A stretch of 64,000 nt of DNA from the NCBI RefSeq assembly GCF_001866665.1, contig NZ_MLYO01000060.1, positions 17,977 through 81,976 on the forward strand. Reading direction: 5' to 3'. Below are positions 32,931 through 41,271 of the stretch, piece after piece. The first letter of the stretch is position 1. Every line of letters starts with the position of its first letter. Both the position numbers and the translations under genes were made by a program. This DNA comes from Streptomyces monashensis. Its GTDB lineage: Bacteria > Actinomycetota > Actinomycetes > Streptomycetales > Streptomycetaceae. The notes beneath the pieces were generated by a model that saw only the letters and a program-made list of their open reading frames with translations, was not told where the DNA came from and did not search any database.

Positions 32931-34694
32931 TCATACGGGCGCGGGGATCCGTGCCACCAGCGCCGCCACCGCCGGTTCCAGCACGGCGTACCCGGGACTC
33001 AGGTCGCCGGCCAGGAACAGCCGGCGCATCAGCGTGCGCCGGATCTTGCCGCTGGTGGTGCGGCGCACGGTGCCGGGCGCGACCAGCAGGACCGTGCCGG
33101 CCGGCACCGCGAACTCCGCGGCGACGGCGGCCTGGACGCGCTCGACGACCTCCAGCGGGTCGGCCTCCTCGGGGCCCGCCGTCTCCAGGACGACGACCAG
33201 CCGCTCCCGGCCACCGTCACCGGCCTGCACGGCGAAGGCGGCGCCCGTGCCGAGCGAGCGGTCCGCGGCCCGGGCCGCGGCCTCCACGTCGTGCGGATAG
33301 ATGTTCCGGCCGTTGACCAGGATCATCTCCTTCAGTCTGCCGGTGACGTACAGCTGCCCGTCGGCGAGCGCCCCGAGGTCCCCGGTGCGCAGCCAGTTCC
33401 CGGCCTGTGCCGGGGGTTCTCCGGCCAGGCGTGCCCCGAAGGTCTCGGCGGTGGCCTCGGGCCGCGCCCAGTAGCCGTCGGCCACGCTCGCGCCGCGTAC
33501 CCAGATCTCGCCGACCCGGCCGGCGGCCAGCGGCAGCGCGGAGTCCGGATCGACGACGCGCACCTCGAAGTCCTCCGTGTGCACCACCCCGCTGCCCACC
33601 AGGGTGCGGGCCGGCAGGTCGCCGTCGGCGGCGGTGAGTTCGCCGCGCTCCAGTGCGCCGGCGTCGACGGTCCGGACGAAGGGCCGGGTGCCGCGCGGGG
33701 TGCCGGAGACGAGGAGCGTCGTCTCGGCCATGCCGTAACAGGGGAAGAAGGCCTCGGGCCGGAAGCCGGCCGGGGCGAAGCGGCGGGTGAACGCCTCGAC
33801 GGTGTCGGCGCGCACCGGTTCGGCGCCGTTGCAGGCCGCCTCCCAGCCGGACAGGTCGAGCCGGGCGAGGTCGGCGTCCTTCACCCGGCGCACGCACATG
33901 TCGTAGGCGAAGTTGGGCCCGCCGCCGACGGTGACGCCGTGGTCGCCGATCATCTCCAGCCAGGCACCCGGGCGGCGCAGGAAGGTGGCCGGGTCCATGA
34001 GGGCGGCGCGGGCCCCCTGCCACAGCGGTTGCAGTACGTGCCCGATGAGGCCCATGTCGTGGTAGAGGGGCAGCCAGCTGCCGAAGACGGACCGCGGGCT
34101 CGCGCCGGTCGCCCGCGCGATGGCCGCCTCGTTGGCCATCAGGTTCCGCTGGGAGACCATCACGCCCTTGGGGGCGCTGGTCGAGCCCGAGGTGTACTGG
34201 AGGAAGGCGAGGTCGTCGGGGCGCGCGGCGGGCTCCCGCCAGTGTCCGGCATCACCGACCGGACCGGCGTCGGTGGCCAGGCACGGCAGCGGGGCGGGGC
34301 CGGCGGTGGCGAACCAGGCCTCGATGGCGGGGGCGTGCGCGGCGGTGGTGAGGACGGCCGCGACGCGTGCGTCGGCGGCGATGCGCGCGAGCCGCTCGAA
34401 GTGGCGCTCGCGGCCCGCGGGCGGCGGCGCGGGAACGGCGACAGCGCCCGCGTACAGGCAGCCCACGAACGCGGTCACGAAGGACAGGTCGGAGGGGTGG
34501 AGCAGCAGCACCTGCCGGCCGGACAGGCCGTGCTCCTGCAGCCAGGCGGCGATCTCCTTGGCCCGGCGGTCGAGTTCGGCGTAGCCGAGGTGCTCGGTCC
34601 CGCTCTCGGTGACGAAGTCGAAGGCGGGGGCGTCGCCGCGGTCGGCCGCCCGCGCCAGCACGCGTGCCGTGTAGGTTTCCTGACGTTTCGTCAT
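32931..34694 (-). CDS. Fatty acyl-AMP ligase (FAAL), second of two
   Basis: 587 residues from the ATG at 34694, with GGGAG ten bases upstream; the frame is open far upstream through the thioesterase gene but that part is not coding. Motifs parallel the first FAAL: YTSGSTSAPKGV near 166, GGGPNFAYDMC near 250, FFPCYGMAETTLLVSG near 320, TGRLKEMILVNGRNIYPHDVE and TTSGKIRR with the catalytic lysine. It makes acyl-AMP for transfer to a carrier protein. The two ligases are clearly homologous over their whole length, so the cluster may activate two different acids or the same acid for two carriers. It follows the type II thioesterase gene by 20 bases. Confidence 0.92.
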   Translation of the reverse strand: MTKRQETYTARVLARAADRGDAPAFDFVTESGTEHLGYAELDRRAKEIAAWLQEHGLSGRQVLLLHPSDLSFVTAFVGCLYAGAVAVPAPPPAGRERHFERLARIAADARVAAVLTTAAHAPAIEAWFATAGPAPLPCLATDAGPVGDAGHWREPAARPDDLAFLQYTSGSTSAPKGVMVSQRNLMANEAAIARATGASPRSVFGSWLPLYHDMGLIGHVLQPLWQGARAALMDPATFLRRPGAWLEMIGDHGVTVGGGPNFAYDMCVRRVKDADLARLDLSGWEAACNGAEPVRADTVEAFTRRFAPAGFRPEAFFPCYGMAETTLLVSGTPRGTRPFVRTVDAGALERGELTAADGDLPARTLVGSGVVHTEDFEVRVVDPDSALPLAAGRVGEIWVRGASVADGYWARPEATAETFGARLAGEPPAQAGNWLRTGDLGALADGQLYVTGRLKEMILVNGRNIYPHDVEAAARAADRSLGTGAAFAVQAGDGGRERLVVVLETAGPEEADPLEVVERVQAAVAAEFAVPAGTVLLVAPGTVRRTTSGKIRRTLMRRLFLAGDLSPGYAVLEPAVAALVARIPAPV

Positions 34695-34714
34695 ATTACT
34701 TGTTCTCCCGGCGG

Positions 34715-35512
34715 TCAGGCGGACAGGGCGTCGGCGAGCGTCGGCCGGCGGTCGTAGCGACGGATCAGCTCGGCGAGTTCGCGCAGGAAGGCGTCCTCGT
34801 GCGCGCGCAGGAAGAAGTGCCCGCCGGGCAGCACCCGCACCTCGCAGCCGCGTCCGGCGTGCCGCCGCCAGGCGACCACCTCCGGCACCGACACGAGCCG
34901 GTCGCGGGCGCCGACGAACAGGTGCAGCGGGACCCGGACCGCCTCCTCGTCCGGCGCGAAACCGGCCGTGCACAGCAGCAGGTCGTCGCGGGCGATGGGC
35001 AGCAGCGCGGCCAGGAAGTCGGGGTGATTGAGGATCACCTGCGGGATGCCGCCGAGCTTGGCGAGCCCGGCGATCAGTTCCTCGTCGTCGGCGCTCGGAT
35101 CCGCGATCTCGGGGGCGGGCAGGTGCGGGGCGCGGTAGGAGCTGAGGACGAGGGCGAGCGGAAGGGGCGCGCCGCGCCGCTGGCGGCGGACGGTGAGGGC
35201 GTAGGCGATCAGGGCGCCCATGCTGTGCCCGTAGAAGACGTGCGGGTGCTCCAGTTCGGCGTCGAGCTGCTCGTCGAGGTCGGCGACCAGGGCGTGCAGG
35301 TCGGTGAAGCGGGCCTCGTCCATCCGGCCCTCGCGACCGGGCAGTTGGACGGGCATCAGCCGGGCGGCCGCGCCGTACGCGTCGAGGCCGCGCTGCCAGC
35401 GCCGGTAGGCGGAGGCCCCGCCGCCCGCGTACGGGAAGCAGAACAGGCGCACCCGGTCGCCGGTGTCGTCGTCCGTACCGGACAGGAAGGTCTGGGACAG
35501 GTAACGCGTCAT
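34715..35512 (-). CDS. Type II thioesterase
   Basis: 265 residues from the ATG at 35512. An alpha/beta hydrolase: FCFPYAGGGASAYRRW near the N-terminus, the nucleophile Ser97 in YGHSMGALIAY, the acid in GARDRL, and the base in LPGGHFFLRAHE. These discrete enzymes clear stalled or wrong acyl groups from carrier proteins, or release products. It precedes the second FAAL and follows the SARP gene on the same strand. With only stand-alone carriers in this cluster, it could be the chain-release enzyme as well as an editor. Confidence 0.93.
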   Translation of the reverse strand: MTRYLSQTFLSGTDDDTGDRVRLFCFPYAGGGASAYRRWQRGLDAYGAAARLMPVQLPGREGRMDEARFTDLHALVADLDEQLDAELEHPHVFYGHSMGALIAYALTVRRQRRGAPLPLALVLSSYRAPHLPAPEIADPSADDEELIAGLAKLGGIPQVILNHPDFLAALLPIARDDLLLCTAGFAPDEEAVRVPLHLFVGARDRLVSVPEVVAWRRHAGRGCEVRVLPGGHFFLRAHEDAFLRELAELIRRYDRRPTLADALSA

Positions 35513-35718
35513 TCCGTTCCGCCTCGGGCTCGTCCGATGTCGGGGCACCTGCCGGGACCGGCCCCGACGGCGTGGCCGTGGCGGGCGGCCGGCGCGGCGG
35601 TGGGCCTCGCGCGCCCCGGGGGTGCGGGCGCGGGCGGATCACTTGCCCGACCGGCCGGACCTCTCGGCGCACGGTGGAGCAGGTCCCGGCTGGCACCCCA
35701 CGAGGGTGGGTCCGACCG

Positions 35719-36516
35719 CTAAAAAACAGCCAAATCGGAGGCGGTCGAGACGAGCTGCGGATCGTCGCTGAGGATCGCGTGATGCAGCCGCTGCAGCCGC
35801 TGCGAGGGCTCGATGCCGAGCTCGCTGACCAGCGCGGCACGCAGCCGACGGAAGGCCCGCAGGGCCTCGTCGGAACGGCCGCTGCGGTGCAGGGTGAGGA
35901 TGAGCAGGGCGTGCAGGTTCTCCTGCAGGGGGTAGCGGTCGGTCATCATGGCCAGGTCGCCGATCAGTTCGGCGTGCCGGCCCAGGGACAGATAGGCCGC
36001 GGCCCGGCTCTCCACCACCCCGCGCCGCATCTCCTCCAGCCGGCGCGCCTCGGTCTGCAGGACCGTCCCCGTGCGTACGTCGGCCAGGACCGGCCCGCGC
36101 CACACCGCGAGCGCCTTGTCGAGGAGCACGGCGGCTTCCTCCGCCGCATCCCGGGCCAGGGCCTGCCGGCCGTGCCTGGCGAGCCGCTCGAACTCGTGGG
36201 AGTCCAGGCCGGTGCCGGGCAGGTCGAGTACGTAGCCGGTGTGGGTGCGGCAGAGCAGCTCCTTGGCGTCGGGGCCGCTCGCCGGGAGCGCGGCGGCGAG
36301 CGCGCGCCGCAGTTGCTTGACGTACGTCTGCACCACCGCCGCGGGACGCCCGGGTGGCGTGTCGCCCCACAGCTCCCGCTCGATGGCGGTCACGGAGACG
36401 TGCCGGCCGAGGTTGGCGGCCAGCAGGGCCAGCACCTGGCGGGGCTTGGCCGCGCTGGGCACCAGGGATGTGCCGTTCACCGTCGCAACGAACGGTCCGA
36501 GGAGTGCGACCCCCAT
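35719..36516 (-). CDS. SARP-family transcriptional activator
   Basis: 265 residues from the ATG at 36516, with AAGGAG nine bases upstream. An OmpR-like winged-helix DNA-binding domain (about 1-95: LGPFVATVNG, KPRQVLALLAAN, PAAVVQTYVKQLRRAL) is followed by a bacterial transcriptional activator domain (about 100-250). This small form is the classic pathway-specific activator of Streptomyces clusters; it binds direct repeats near -35 boxes and recruits RNA polymerase. It lies at the right edge of the cluster, upstream of the thioesterase and second FAAL genes. No TTA codon was noticed in it. Confidence 0.94.
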   Translation of the reverse strand: MGVALLGPFVATVNGTSLVPSAAKPRQVLALLAANLGRHVSVTAIERELWGDTPPGRPAAVVQTYVKQLRRALAAALPASGPDAKELLCRTHTGYVLDLPGTGLDSHEFERLARHGRQALARDAAEEAAVLLDKALAVWRGPVLADVRTGTVLQTEARRLEEMRRGVVESRAAAYLSLGRHAELIGDLAMMTDRYPLQENLHALLILTLHRSGRSDEALRAFRRLRAALVSELGIEPSQRLQRLHHAILSDDPQLVSTASDLAVF

Positions 36517-36844
36517 CTCCGCTGCTCCTTCCGCGCTGCCAGCGGTTTCATTCGCCGACGGTCGCATATCCGCCAACGGGCCGACAGGGAGGGGCGCATG
36601 AGCGGGGCGTGAATCCGCCCGGGTGCGGCATGTGATTTCCTCATGTCCCGCAGGCCGGCCGCGCTCGCACGGCCCCCGCGGGACCACCGCGAGGGCCGCT
36701 TCGCGGACGGGCGGGGTACGGTTTCCGGACGCGACCTTCGCATTCGGCCCACCGTCCGCCACGCCGGTGTCCGTGGTCCTCGGGTGTCCCTCAGCGGGAA
36801 CGCCATGGCGACGGCGACAGCAACCGATATGCCGACAGGCGAAG
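36517..36844. other. Non-coding region at the right edge of the cluster
   Basis: This 328-bp stretch lies upstream of the SARP gene and downstream of a histidine kinase gene, both on the minus strand. Its base composition is less extreme than its surroundings around 36545-36665 (CATATCC, GTGATTTCCTC), where the SARP promoter probably lies. No clear hexamers or repeats are supported. It is the likely right border of the cluster. Confidence 0.5.
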
Positions 36845-38278
36845 TCACCGGCTGCTCTCGTCCGCCGGCAGGCGCAGCCGGAACAGAGCGCCACCCCCCA
36901 AAGCCTGATGGGCCGTCAGTTCGGCGCCGTGGGTGTGGGCGATCTGGCGGGCCATGGCCAGGCCCAGCCCCGAGCCGGGCAGGGCGCGGGCGGTGCGGGA
37001 GCGGTAGAAGCGGTCGAAGACATGGGGCAGGTCGGCGGGGTCGATGCCGGGGCCGTGGTCGCGGACGGTGATCTCCAACCGGCCGTCCCGCGGTGCGCGC
37101 AGCGCGGCCACCTCGACGCGGCCGCCCGCCGGGGAGAACTTCGCCGCGTTGTCCAACAGGTTGGAGAACAGCCTGGTCAGACGGCTGGGAACGCCGGCCG
37201 ACAGGGTGGCGGCGGCCGAGGGGGTCGTCTCCAGCACGAACCCGATGTGCGGCCAGTGGTCCCGGGCGGCGGCCACGGCGTGCTCCAGCAGCGCCGTCGG
37301 AGCCACCACCTCCAGCGCCAACTGCGGCTCCTCGTCGCGGGCCAGGTCGATCAGGTCGTTGACCAGATTGGTGACCTCCCGCAGCTGGCGGCCGAGGGCG
37401 CCCGTCGCGCGCTCCCGCTGGCGCGGGGTCAGCCGGTCCGCCCGGAGCAGGATCTCCGCGTTGGCACGCAGCGCCGTCAGCGGGGTGCGCAGCTCGTGCG
37501 AGGCGTCGGCGACCAGGCGCCGCTGGGCGGCCAGGGACTCCTCCAGGGCGTCGAGCATGGTGTTGAAGCTCACCGCGAGCCGGGTGATCTCGTCCTCCCG
37601 GCCGCGCGGACCGGGCCGCCCGGGCGGCAGCTCGATGCGGTGCCCGGCGTCGCGCGTCGCGGTGATCCGCTCCGCCGTCGAGGTCAGCCGCGCCACCGGG
37701 GCCAGGCCCGAGCGGGACACCCAGTAGCCGAGCAGCGCGGCCACCGGCACCCCGGCCCCGCCGATCACCGCCAGCAGCCCGGCGACCTGCCGCTCGGCCC
37801 GCCGCACCCCGTCGGAGCGCAGCGCCACCTGCAGGGCCAGGCCCTTGCCGGCGGGCGTGGTCAGCACCCGCACCGGGTTCCCGGCCACCGAGGCGGTGCT
37901 GAAGTACGGCGCCCGGTCCCGGTCCGCGACCTGGCGCACGGCGCCGGTGACGGGCAGCAGATAGCCCTCCTTCGGGTCGTCGGCGGCCGAGGCGGGCACG
38001 AGCTGGGCGCACGCGGGCGCGGCCAGATAGCGGCACTCGCCGGCCTGCACGCCGGGCCCGTTCCGCTGGTGCTGCTGGATCGCCAGGGTCGCCGCCTGGG
38101 TGAGCTGGAGGTCGAACTGCCGGTTCAGGGTGTAGACGGTGACGGCGTACGCGCCCGCGCACACGGCCAGCGCCACACCGGCGACGGCGGCGGAGGCGGT
38201 GAGCGCGAGCCGGCGGCGCAGCGGCGGGCGGCGGTGCCTGCGAGGGCGGGGCCGAAGGCGGGGGCGGGGGCGGGTCAT
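36845..38278 (-). CDS. Sensor histidine kinase (OmpR-type two-component system)
   Basis: 477 residues from the ATG at 38278, which overlaps the response-regulator stop (ATGA). A basic N-terminus, a first membrane helix (about 28-50), an outer sensor domain of about 120 residues containing a Cys pair (ECRYLAAPACAQL), a second helix, HAMP, HisKA with His261 in DASHELRTPL, and an ATPase domain with NLLDNAAKFSP, DHGPGIDP and GSGLGLAMAR. It autophosphorylates on His261 and signals to the partner regulator. The position next to a MurG paralogue suggests cell-envelope sensing; that is inference. Confidence 0.93.
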   Translation of the reverse strand: MTRPRPRLRPRPRRHRRPPLRRRLALTASAAVAGVALAVCAGAYAVTVYTLNRQFDLQLTQAATLAIQQHQRNGPGVQAGECRYLAAPACAQLVPASAADDPKEGYLLPVTGAVRQVADRDRAPYFSTASVAGNPVRVLTTPAGKGLALQVALRSDGVRRAERQVAGLLAVIGGAGVPVAALLGYWVSRSGLAPVARLTSTAERITATRDAGHRIELPPGRPGPRGREDEITRLAVSFNTMLDALEESLAAQRRLVADASHELRTPLTALRANAEILLRADRLTPRQRERATGALGRQLREVTNLVNDLIDLARDEEPQLALEVVAPTALLEHAVAAARDHWPHIGFVLETTPSAAATLSAGVPSRLTRLFSNLLDNAAKFSPAGGRVEVAALRAPRDGRLEITVRDHGPGIDPADLPHVFDRFYRSRTARALPGSGLGLAMARQIAHTHGAELTAHQALGGGALFRLRLPADESSR

Positions 38279-38994
38279 CGCTCGTCCAGGACGTAGCCGA
38301 TGCCGTACACGGTGTGGACAAGACGCGAGGCGCCGCCCGCCTCCAGCTTGCGGCGCAGGTAACCGACGTACACGGCAAGGGAGTTGGAGTCCGGCCCGAG
38401 GTCGCGGCCCCACACCCAGCGCATGATCGTCTCCCGCTCCAGGACCTGGCCCGGATGGCGCAGCAGCAGGTCCAGCAGGGCCCACTCGGTGCGGGTGAAC
38501 TCCAGCCGCCGGCCCGCGCGCACCGCCGAGCGGCTCTCGGGGTCCAGGATCAGGTCGGCGAAGCGCAGCGCGTCCGGCTGCGGCGGCTCACCGGGGCCGG
38601 CGCGGCGCAGCAGGGCCCGCAGCCGGGCCGCCAGCTCGTCCAGCGCGAACGGCTTGACCAGGTAGTCGTCCGCGCCCGCGTCCAGACCGTCCACCCGGTC
38701 GCTGACCGCGTCGAGCGCGGTGAGCACCAGGATCGGGGTACGGTCGCCCAGCGCCCGCAGCTGCCGGCACACCGCCAGCCCGTCCACCACCGGCATCATC
38801 ACGTCCAGCACCAGGGCGTCCGGCTCCCAGTCCACCGCCGCCGCGAGCGCCGCGTGGCCGTCCGCCGCGCCCCGCACGGTGAAGCCCTCCAGCGTCAGCC
38901 CGTCCTCCAGGGCGGCCCGGACCTCCGGGTCGTCGTCCACCACCAGGACCCGCCCGAAGGCGCCGGGAGACGGGGCGTACGCTGCGTCGTTCAT
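38275..38994 (-). CDS. OmpR/PhoB-family response regulator
   Basis: 239 residues. Receiver domain with acidic pocket VVDDD and phosphoacceptor Asp64 in VLDVMMPVVDG, conserved Lys in DYLVKPF, then a winged-helix DNA-binding domain ending GIGYVLDER. It is translationally coupled to the kinase. It is divergent from the MurG-like gene, and the 63-bp space between holds an 11-bp direct repeat of the kind these regulators bind, so it probably controls both directions. Confidence 0.94.
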   Translation of the reverse strand: MNDAAYAPSPGAFGRVLVVDDDPEVRAALEDGLTLEGFTVRGAADGHAALAAAVDWEPDALVLDVMMPVVDGLAVCRQLRALGDRTPILVLTALDAVSDRVDGLDAGADDYLVKPFALDELAARLRALLRRAGPGEPPQPDALRFADLILDPESRSAVRAGRRLEFTRTEWALLDLLLRHPGQVLERETIMRWVWGRDLGPDSNSLAVYVGYLRRKLEAGGASRLVHTVYGIGYVLDER

Positions 38995-39016
38995 GGCCCC
39001 AGCCTGCCAAACCGCT

Positions 39017-39033
39017 CTCTTAAGAGCCTCTTA
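39017..39033. promoter_or_regulatory. Direct repeat CTCTTA with 11-bp period, likely response-regulator site
   Basis: CTCTTA at 39017-39022 and 39028-39033, exactly one helical turn apart, between the divergent response regulator and MurG-like genes. OmpR-family regulators typically bind such 11-bp-spaced direct repeats. AAGAG following the first copy also makes an overlapping dyad. Confidence 0.55.
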
Positions 39034-39057
39034 GAACAGCTCGCGAGCGTGCCGGGC

Positions 39058-40224
39058 ATGGACACTCCGCTCTCCGTCGTGATCGGTGCCGGGGGCACCG
39101 GCGGCCACATCTATCCCGGGCTCGCACTGGCCGACGCGCTGCGCCGCCGGGCGCCCGACGCGGTGATCTCCTTCGTCGGCACCGAGCGCGGCCTGGAGAC
39201 CCGGCTCATCCCGGAGGCCGGGTACCGGCTGCACACGGTCGACATGATCCCCTTCGACCGCTCCCTCGGCGCGAAGCGCTTCACCCTGCCCGCCGCGCTG
39301 CTGAAGTCGGCCGGACAGTGCCGGGCCGTCCTGCGGGAACAGGGCGCGCAGGTCGCCGTCGGCATGGGCGGGTATCCGAGCGCCCCGGTCGTCCTCGGCG
39401 CCCGCCTCGCCTCGCTGCCGAGCGTCATCCACGAGTCCAACGCGGTGCCCGGCCGGGCCAACGCCTTCGCCGCCCGGCTCACCCCGCACATCGCGCTCGC
39501 CTTCGAGGCCGGCGTCGACCGGCTGCCCGCGTCCGGCCGGCCCGAGCTGGTCGGCATGCCGCTGTCCGGCCCGCTGGCCACCCTCGACCGGGCCGGCGCG
39601 CGCGAGGACGCCCGCCGGGAGCTGGGCATCGGCGGGCGGACCCGGCTGCTCCTCGTCAACGGCGGCAGCCTGGGCGCGGCCCGGCTCACCGAGGCGGCCC
39701 TCGGGCTCGCCGAGCGCTGGCGGGAGCGCACCGACGTACGGCTGCTGGTCAAGACCGGGCCCGCGGCCCTGGAGGAGGCCCGTGCCCGGCTGCGCGCCAC
39801 CGGGGCCGACCGGGTCGCCGAGGCCGTGGCCTATCTGGACCGCATCGACCGGATGTACGCCGCCGCCGACCTGCTGGTGTGCCGGGCGGGCTCGGCGACC
39901 GTCGCCGAGCTGGCCGCCATCGGCCTGCCCGCCGTCCTCGTGCCGTACCCGCACGCCCCCGGCGACCACCAGACGCACAACGCCCGCACCCTCACCGGGA
40001 TCGGCGCGGGGGTGCTGCTGCGGGACGAGACGACCACGGCCGCGTCCCTCGACGCCCTCGCCGGTCCCCTGCTCGACGACCCGCGCCGGCTGGACGCCAT
40101 GTCCCGCGCCGCGGCCGCGGCCGGCGCCGGCGCGCTGCACCGGGACGCGGCCGACCGGCTGGCCCGCAAGGTGCTCCGGCTCGCGGGCCACCCGCTGCCC
40201 ACCCCCGTCTCCCCCACGCTCTGA
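39058..40224 (+). CDS. MurG paralogue (UDP-GlcNAc : lipid I N-acetylglucosaminyltransferase family, GT28)
   Basis: 388 residues. The N-terminal glycine-rich loop GAGGTGGHIYPGLALADAL (10-28), GMGGYPSAP, HESNAVPGRAN, VNGGSLGAARLTE and the C-terminal donor site RAGSATVAELAAIGLPAVLVPYPHA(P) match MurG throughout. MurG makes lipid II at the inner membrane face. This copy is not in a dcw cell-division cluster but beside a two-component system and an epimerase, so it is a second, probably inducible copy or a specialised glycosyltransferase. The ribosome site is weak; the short leader overlaps the regulator site. A self-resistance role against a product that targets lipid II synthesis is possible but unproven. 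Confidence 0.87.
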   Translation: MDTPLSVVIGAGGTGGHIYPGLALADALRRRAPDAVISFVGTERGLETRLIPEAGYRLHTVDMIPFDRSLGAKRFTLPAALLKSAGQCRAVLREQGAQVAVGMGGYPSAPVVLGARLASLPSVIHESNAVPGRANAFAARLTPHIALAFEAGVDRLPASGRPELVGMPLSGPLATLDRAGAREDARRELGIGGRTRLLLVNGGSLGAARLTEAALGLAERWRERTDVRLLVKTGPAALEEARARLRATGADRVAEAVAYLDRIDRMYAAADLLVCRAGSATVAELAAIGLPAVLVPYPHAPGDHQTHNARTLTGIGAGVLLRDETTTAASLDALAGPLLDDPRRLDAMSRAAAAAGAGALHRDAADRLARKVLRLAGHPLPTPVSPTL

Positions 40225-40247
40225 CGCACTCCGAGAAAGGCCCCGCC

Positions 40248-41261
40248 ATGAACGCGACCGCCCACCCCACGACCGACTTCTTCCACGACCGCACCGTCCT
40301 CGTCACCGGAGCCGAGGGCTTCATCGGCTCCACGCTGGTCGACCTGCTCGTCCAGCGGGGCGCCACCGTCCGCGCCCTCGTCCACTACAAGCCGTACGCC
40401 GAGAAGGGCAACCTCGCCCGGCTGCAGGACCACCCGCGGGTGGAGCTGATCGCGGGGGACGTGCGCGATCCGGGCCGGGTGATGGACGCCGTGGCCGGCT
40501 GCGACACCGTCTTCCACCTCGCCGCCCTCATCGGCATCCCCTACAGCTACGACTCCCCGGGCGCCTACGTCGCCGTCAACGTCACCGGCACCGAGAACAT
40601 CGCCGAGGCCTGCCGCCGCCACGGGGTCCGCCGCCTGGTGCACACCTCCACCAGCGAGGTCTACGGCACCGCCCTGACCGTCCCGATCGGCGAGGACCAC
40701 CCGCTCCAGCCGCAGTCGCCGTACTCGGCCTCGAAGATCGGCGCCGACATGATGGTCCTCTCCCACCACCACGCCTTCGACCTGCCCGTGACCGTCGTAC
40801 GGCCCTTCAACACCTACGGCCCCCGCCAGTCCGCCCGCGCCGTGATCCCCACGATCCTCGCCCAACTGCACGCCGGGGCACGGGAGATACGCCTCGGCTC
40901 GCTGACCCCGACCCGTGACTTCACCTACGTCACCGACACCGCGCGCGGCTTCCTCGCCGTCGCGCAGTGCGACCGGGCGCTCGGTGACGTCGTCAACCTC
41001 GGCACCGGCGAGGAGATCGCCATCGGTGACCTGGCCCGCAGGCTGATCGCCGTCTCCGGGCAGGACGCGGAGATCGTCGTGGACGAGGCGCGGCTGCGCC
41101 CGGCCGGCAGCGAGGTGCACCGCCTGCTGTCGGACAACTCCCGGGCCCGCACCTGGGCCGCGTGGAAGCCGGAGATCTCCCTCGACGAGGGCCTGCGCCG
41201 CACCTCGGACTGGATCCGCGGCAACCTCCACCTCTTCGCACCCGGCCGCTACGCGGTCTGA
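40248..41261 (+). CDS. NAD-dependent epimerase/dehydratase (extended SDR)
   Basis: 337 residues. NAD-binding motif VTGAEGFIGSTLVDLL near the N-terminus, HLAALIGIPYSYDSP, the catalytic Ser-Thr region HTSTSEVYG and YSASKIGAD with the YxxxK pair, then RPFNTYGPRQSARAVIPT and the substrate-binding GSLTPTRDFTYVTDT. It resembles dTDP-glucose 4,6-dehydratase and UDP-sugar epimerases. GAGAAAGG precedes the ATG, 23 bases past the MurG-like gene, so the two are one operon and may modify and transfer the same nucleotide sugar. Confidence 0.88.
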   Translation: MNATAHPTTDFFHDRTVLVTGAEGFIGSTLVDLLVQRGATVRALVHYKPYAEKGNLARLQDHPRVELIAGDVRDPGRVMDAVAGCDTVFHLAALIGIPYSYDSPGAYVAVNVTGTENIAEACRRHGVRRLVHTSTSEVYGTALTVPIGEDHPLQPQSPYSASKIGADMMVLSHHHAFDLPVTVVRPFNTYGPRQSARAVIPTILAQLHAGAREIRLGSLTPTRDFTYVTDTARGFLAVAQCDRALGDVVNLGTGEEIAIGDLARRLIAVSGQDAEIVVDEARLRPAGSEVHRLLSDNSRARTWAAWKPEISLDEGLRRTSDWIRGNLHLFAPGRYAV

Positions 41262-41271
41262 ACCCGCCGCG

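Noticed and set aside
32931..35840. A 969-residue thioesterase-region/FAAL fusion
   Set aside because: Upstream of 34694 the frame is the shadow of the thioesterase gene; the FAAL starts at an ATG with its own ribosome site.
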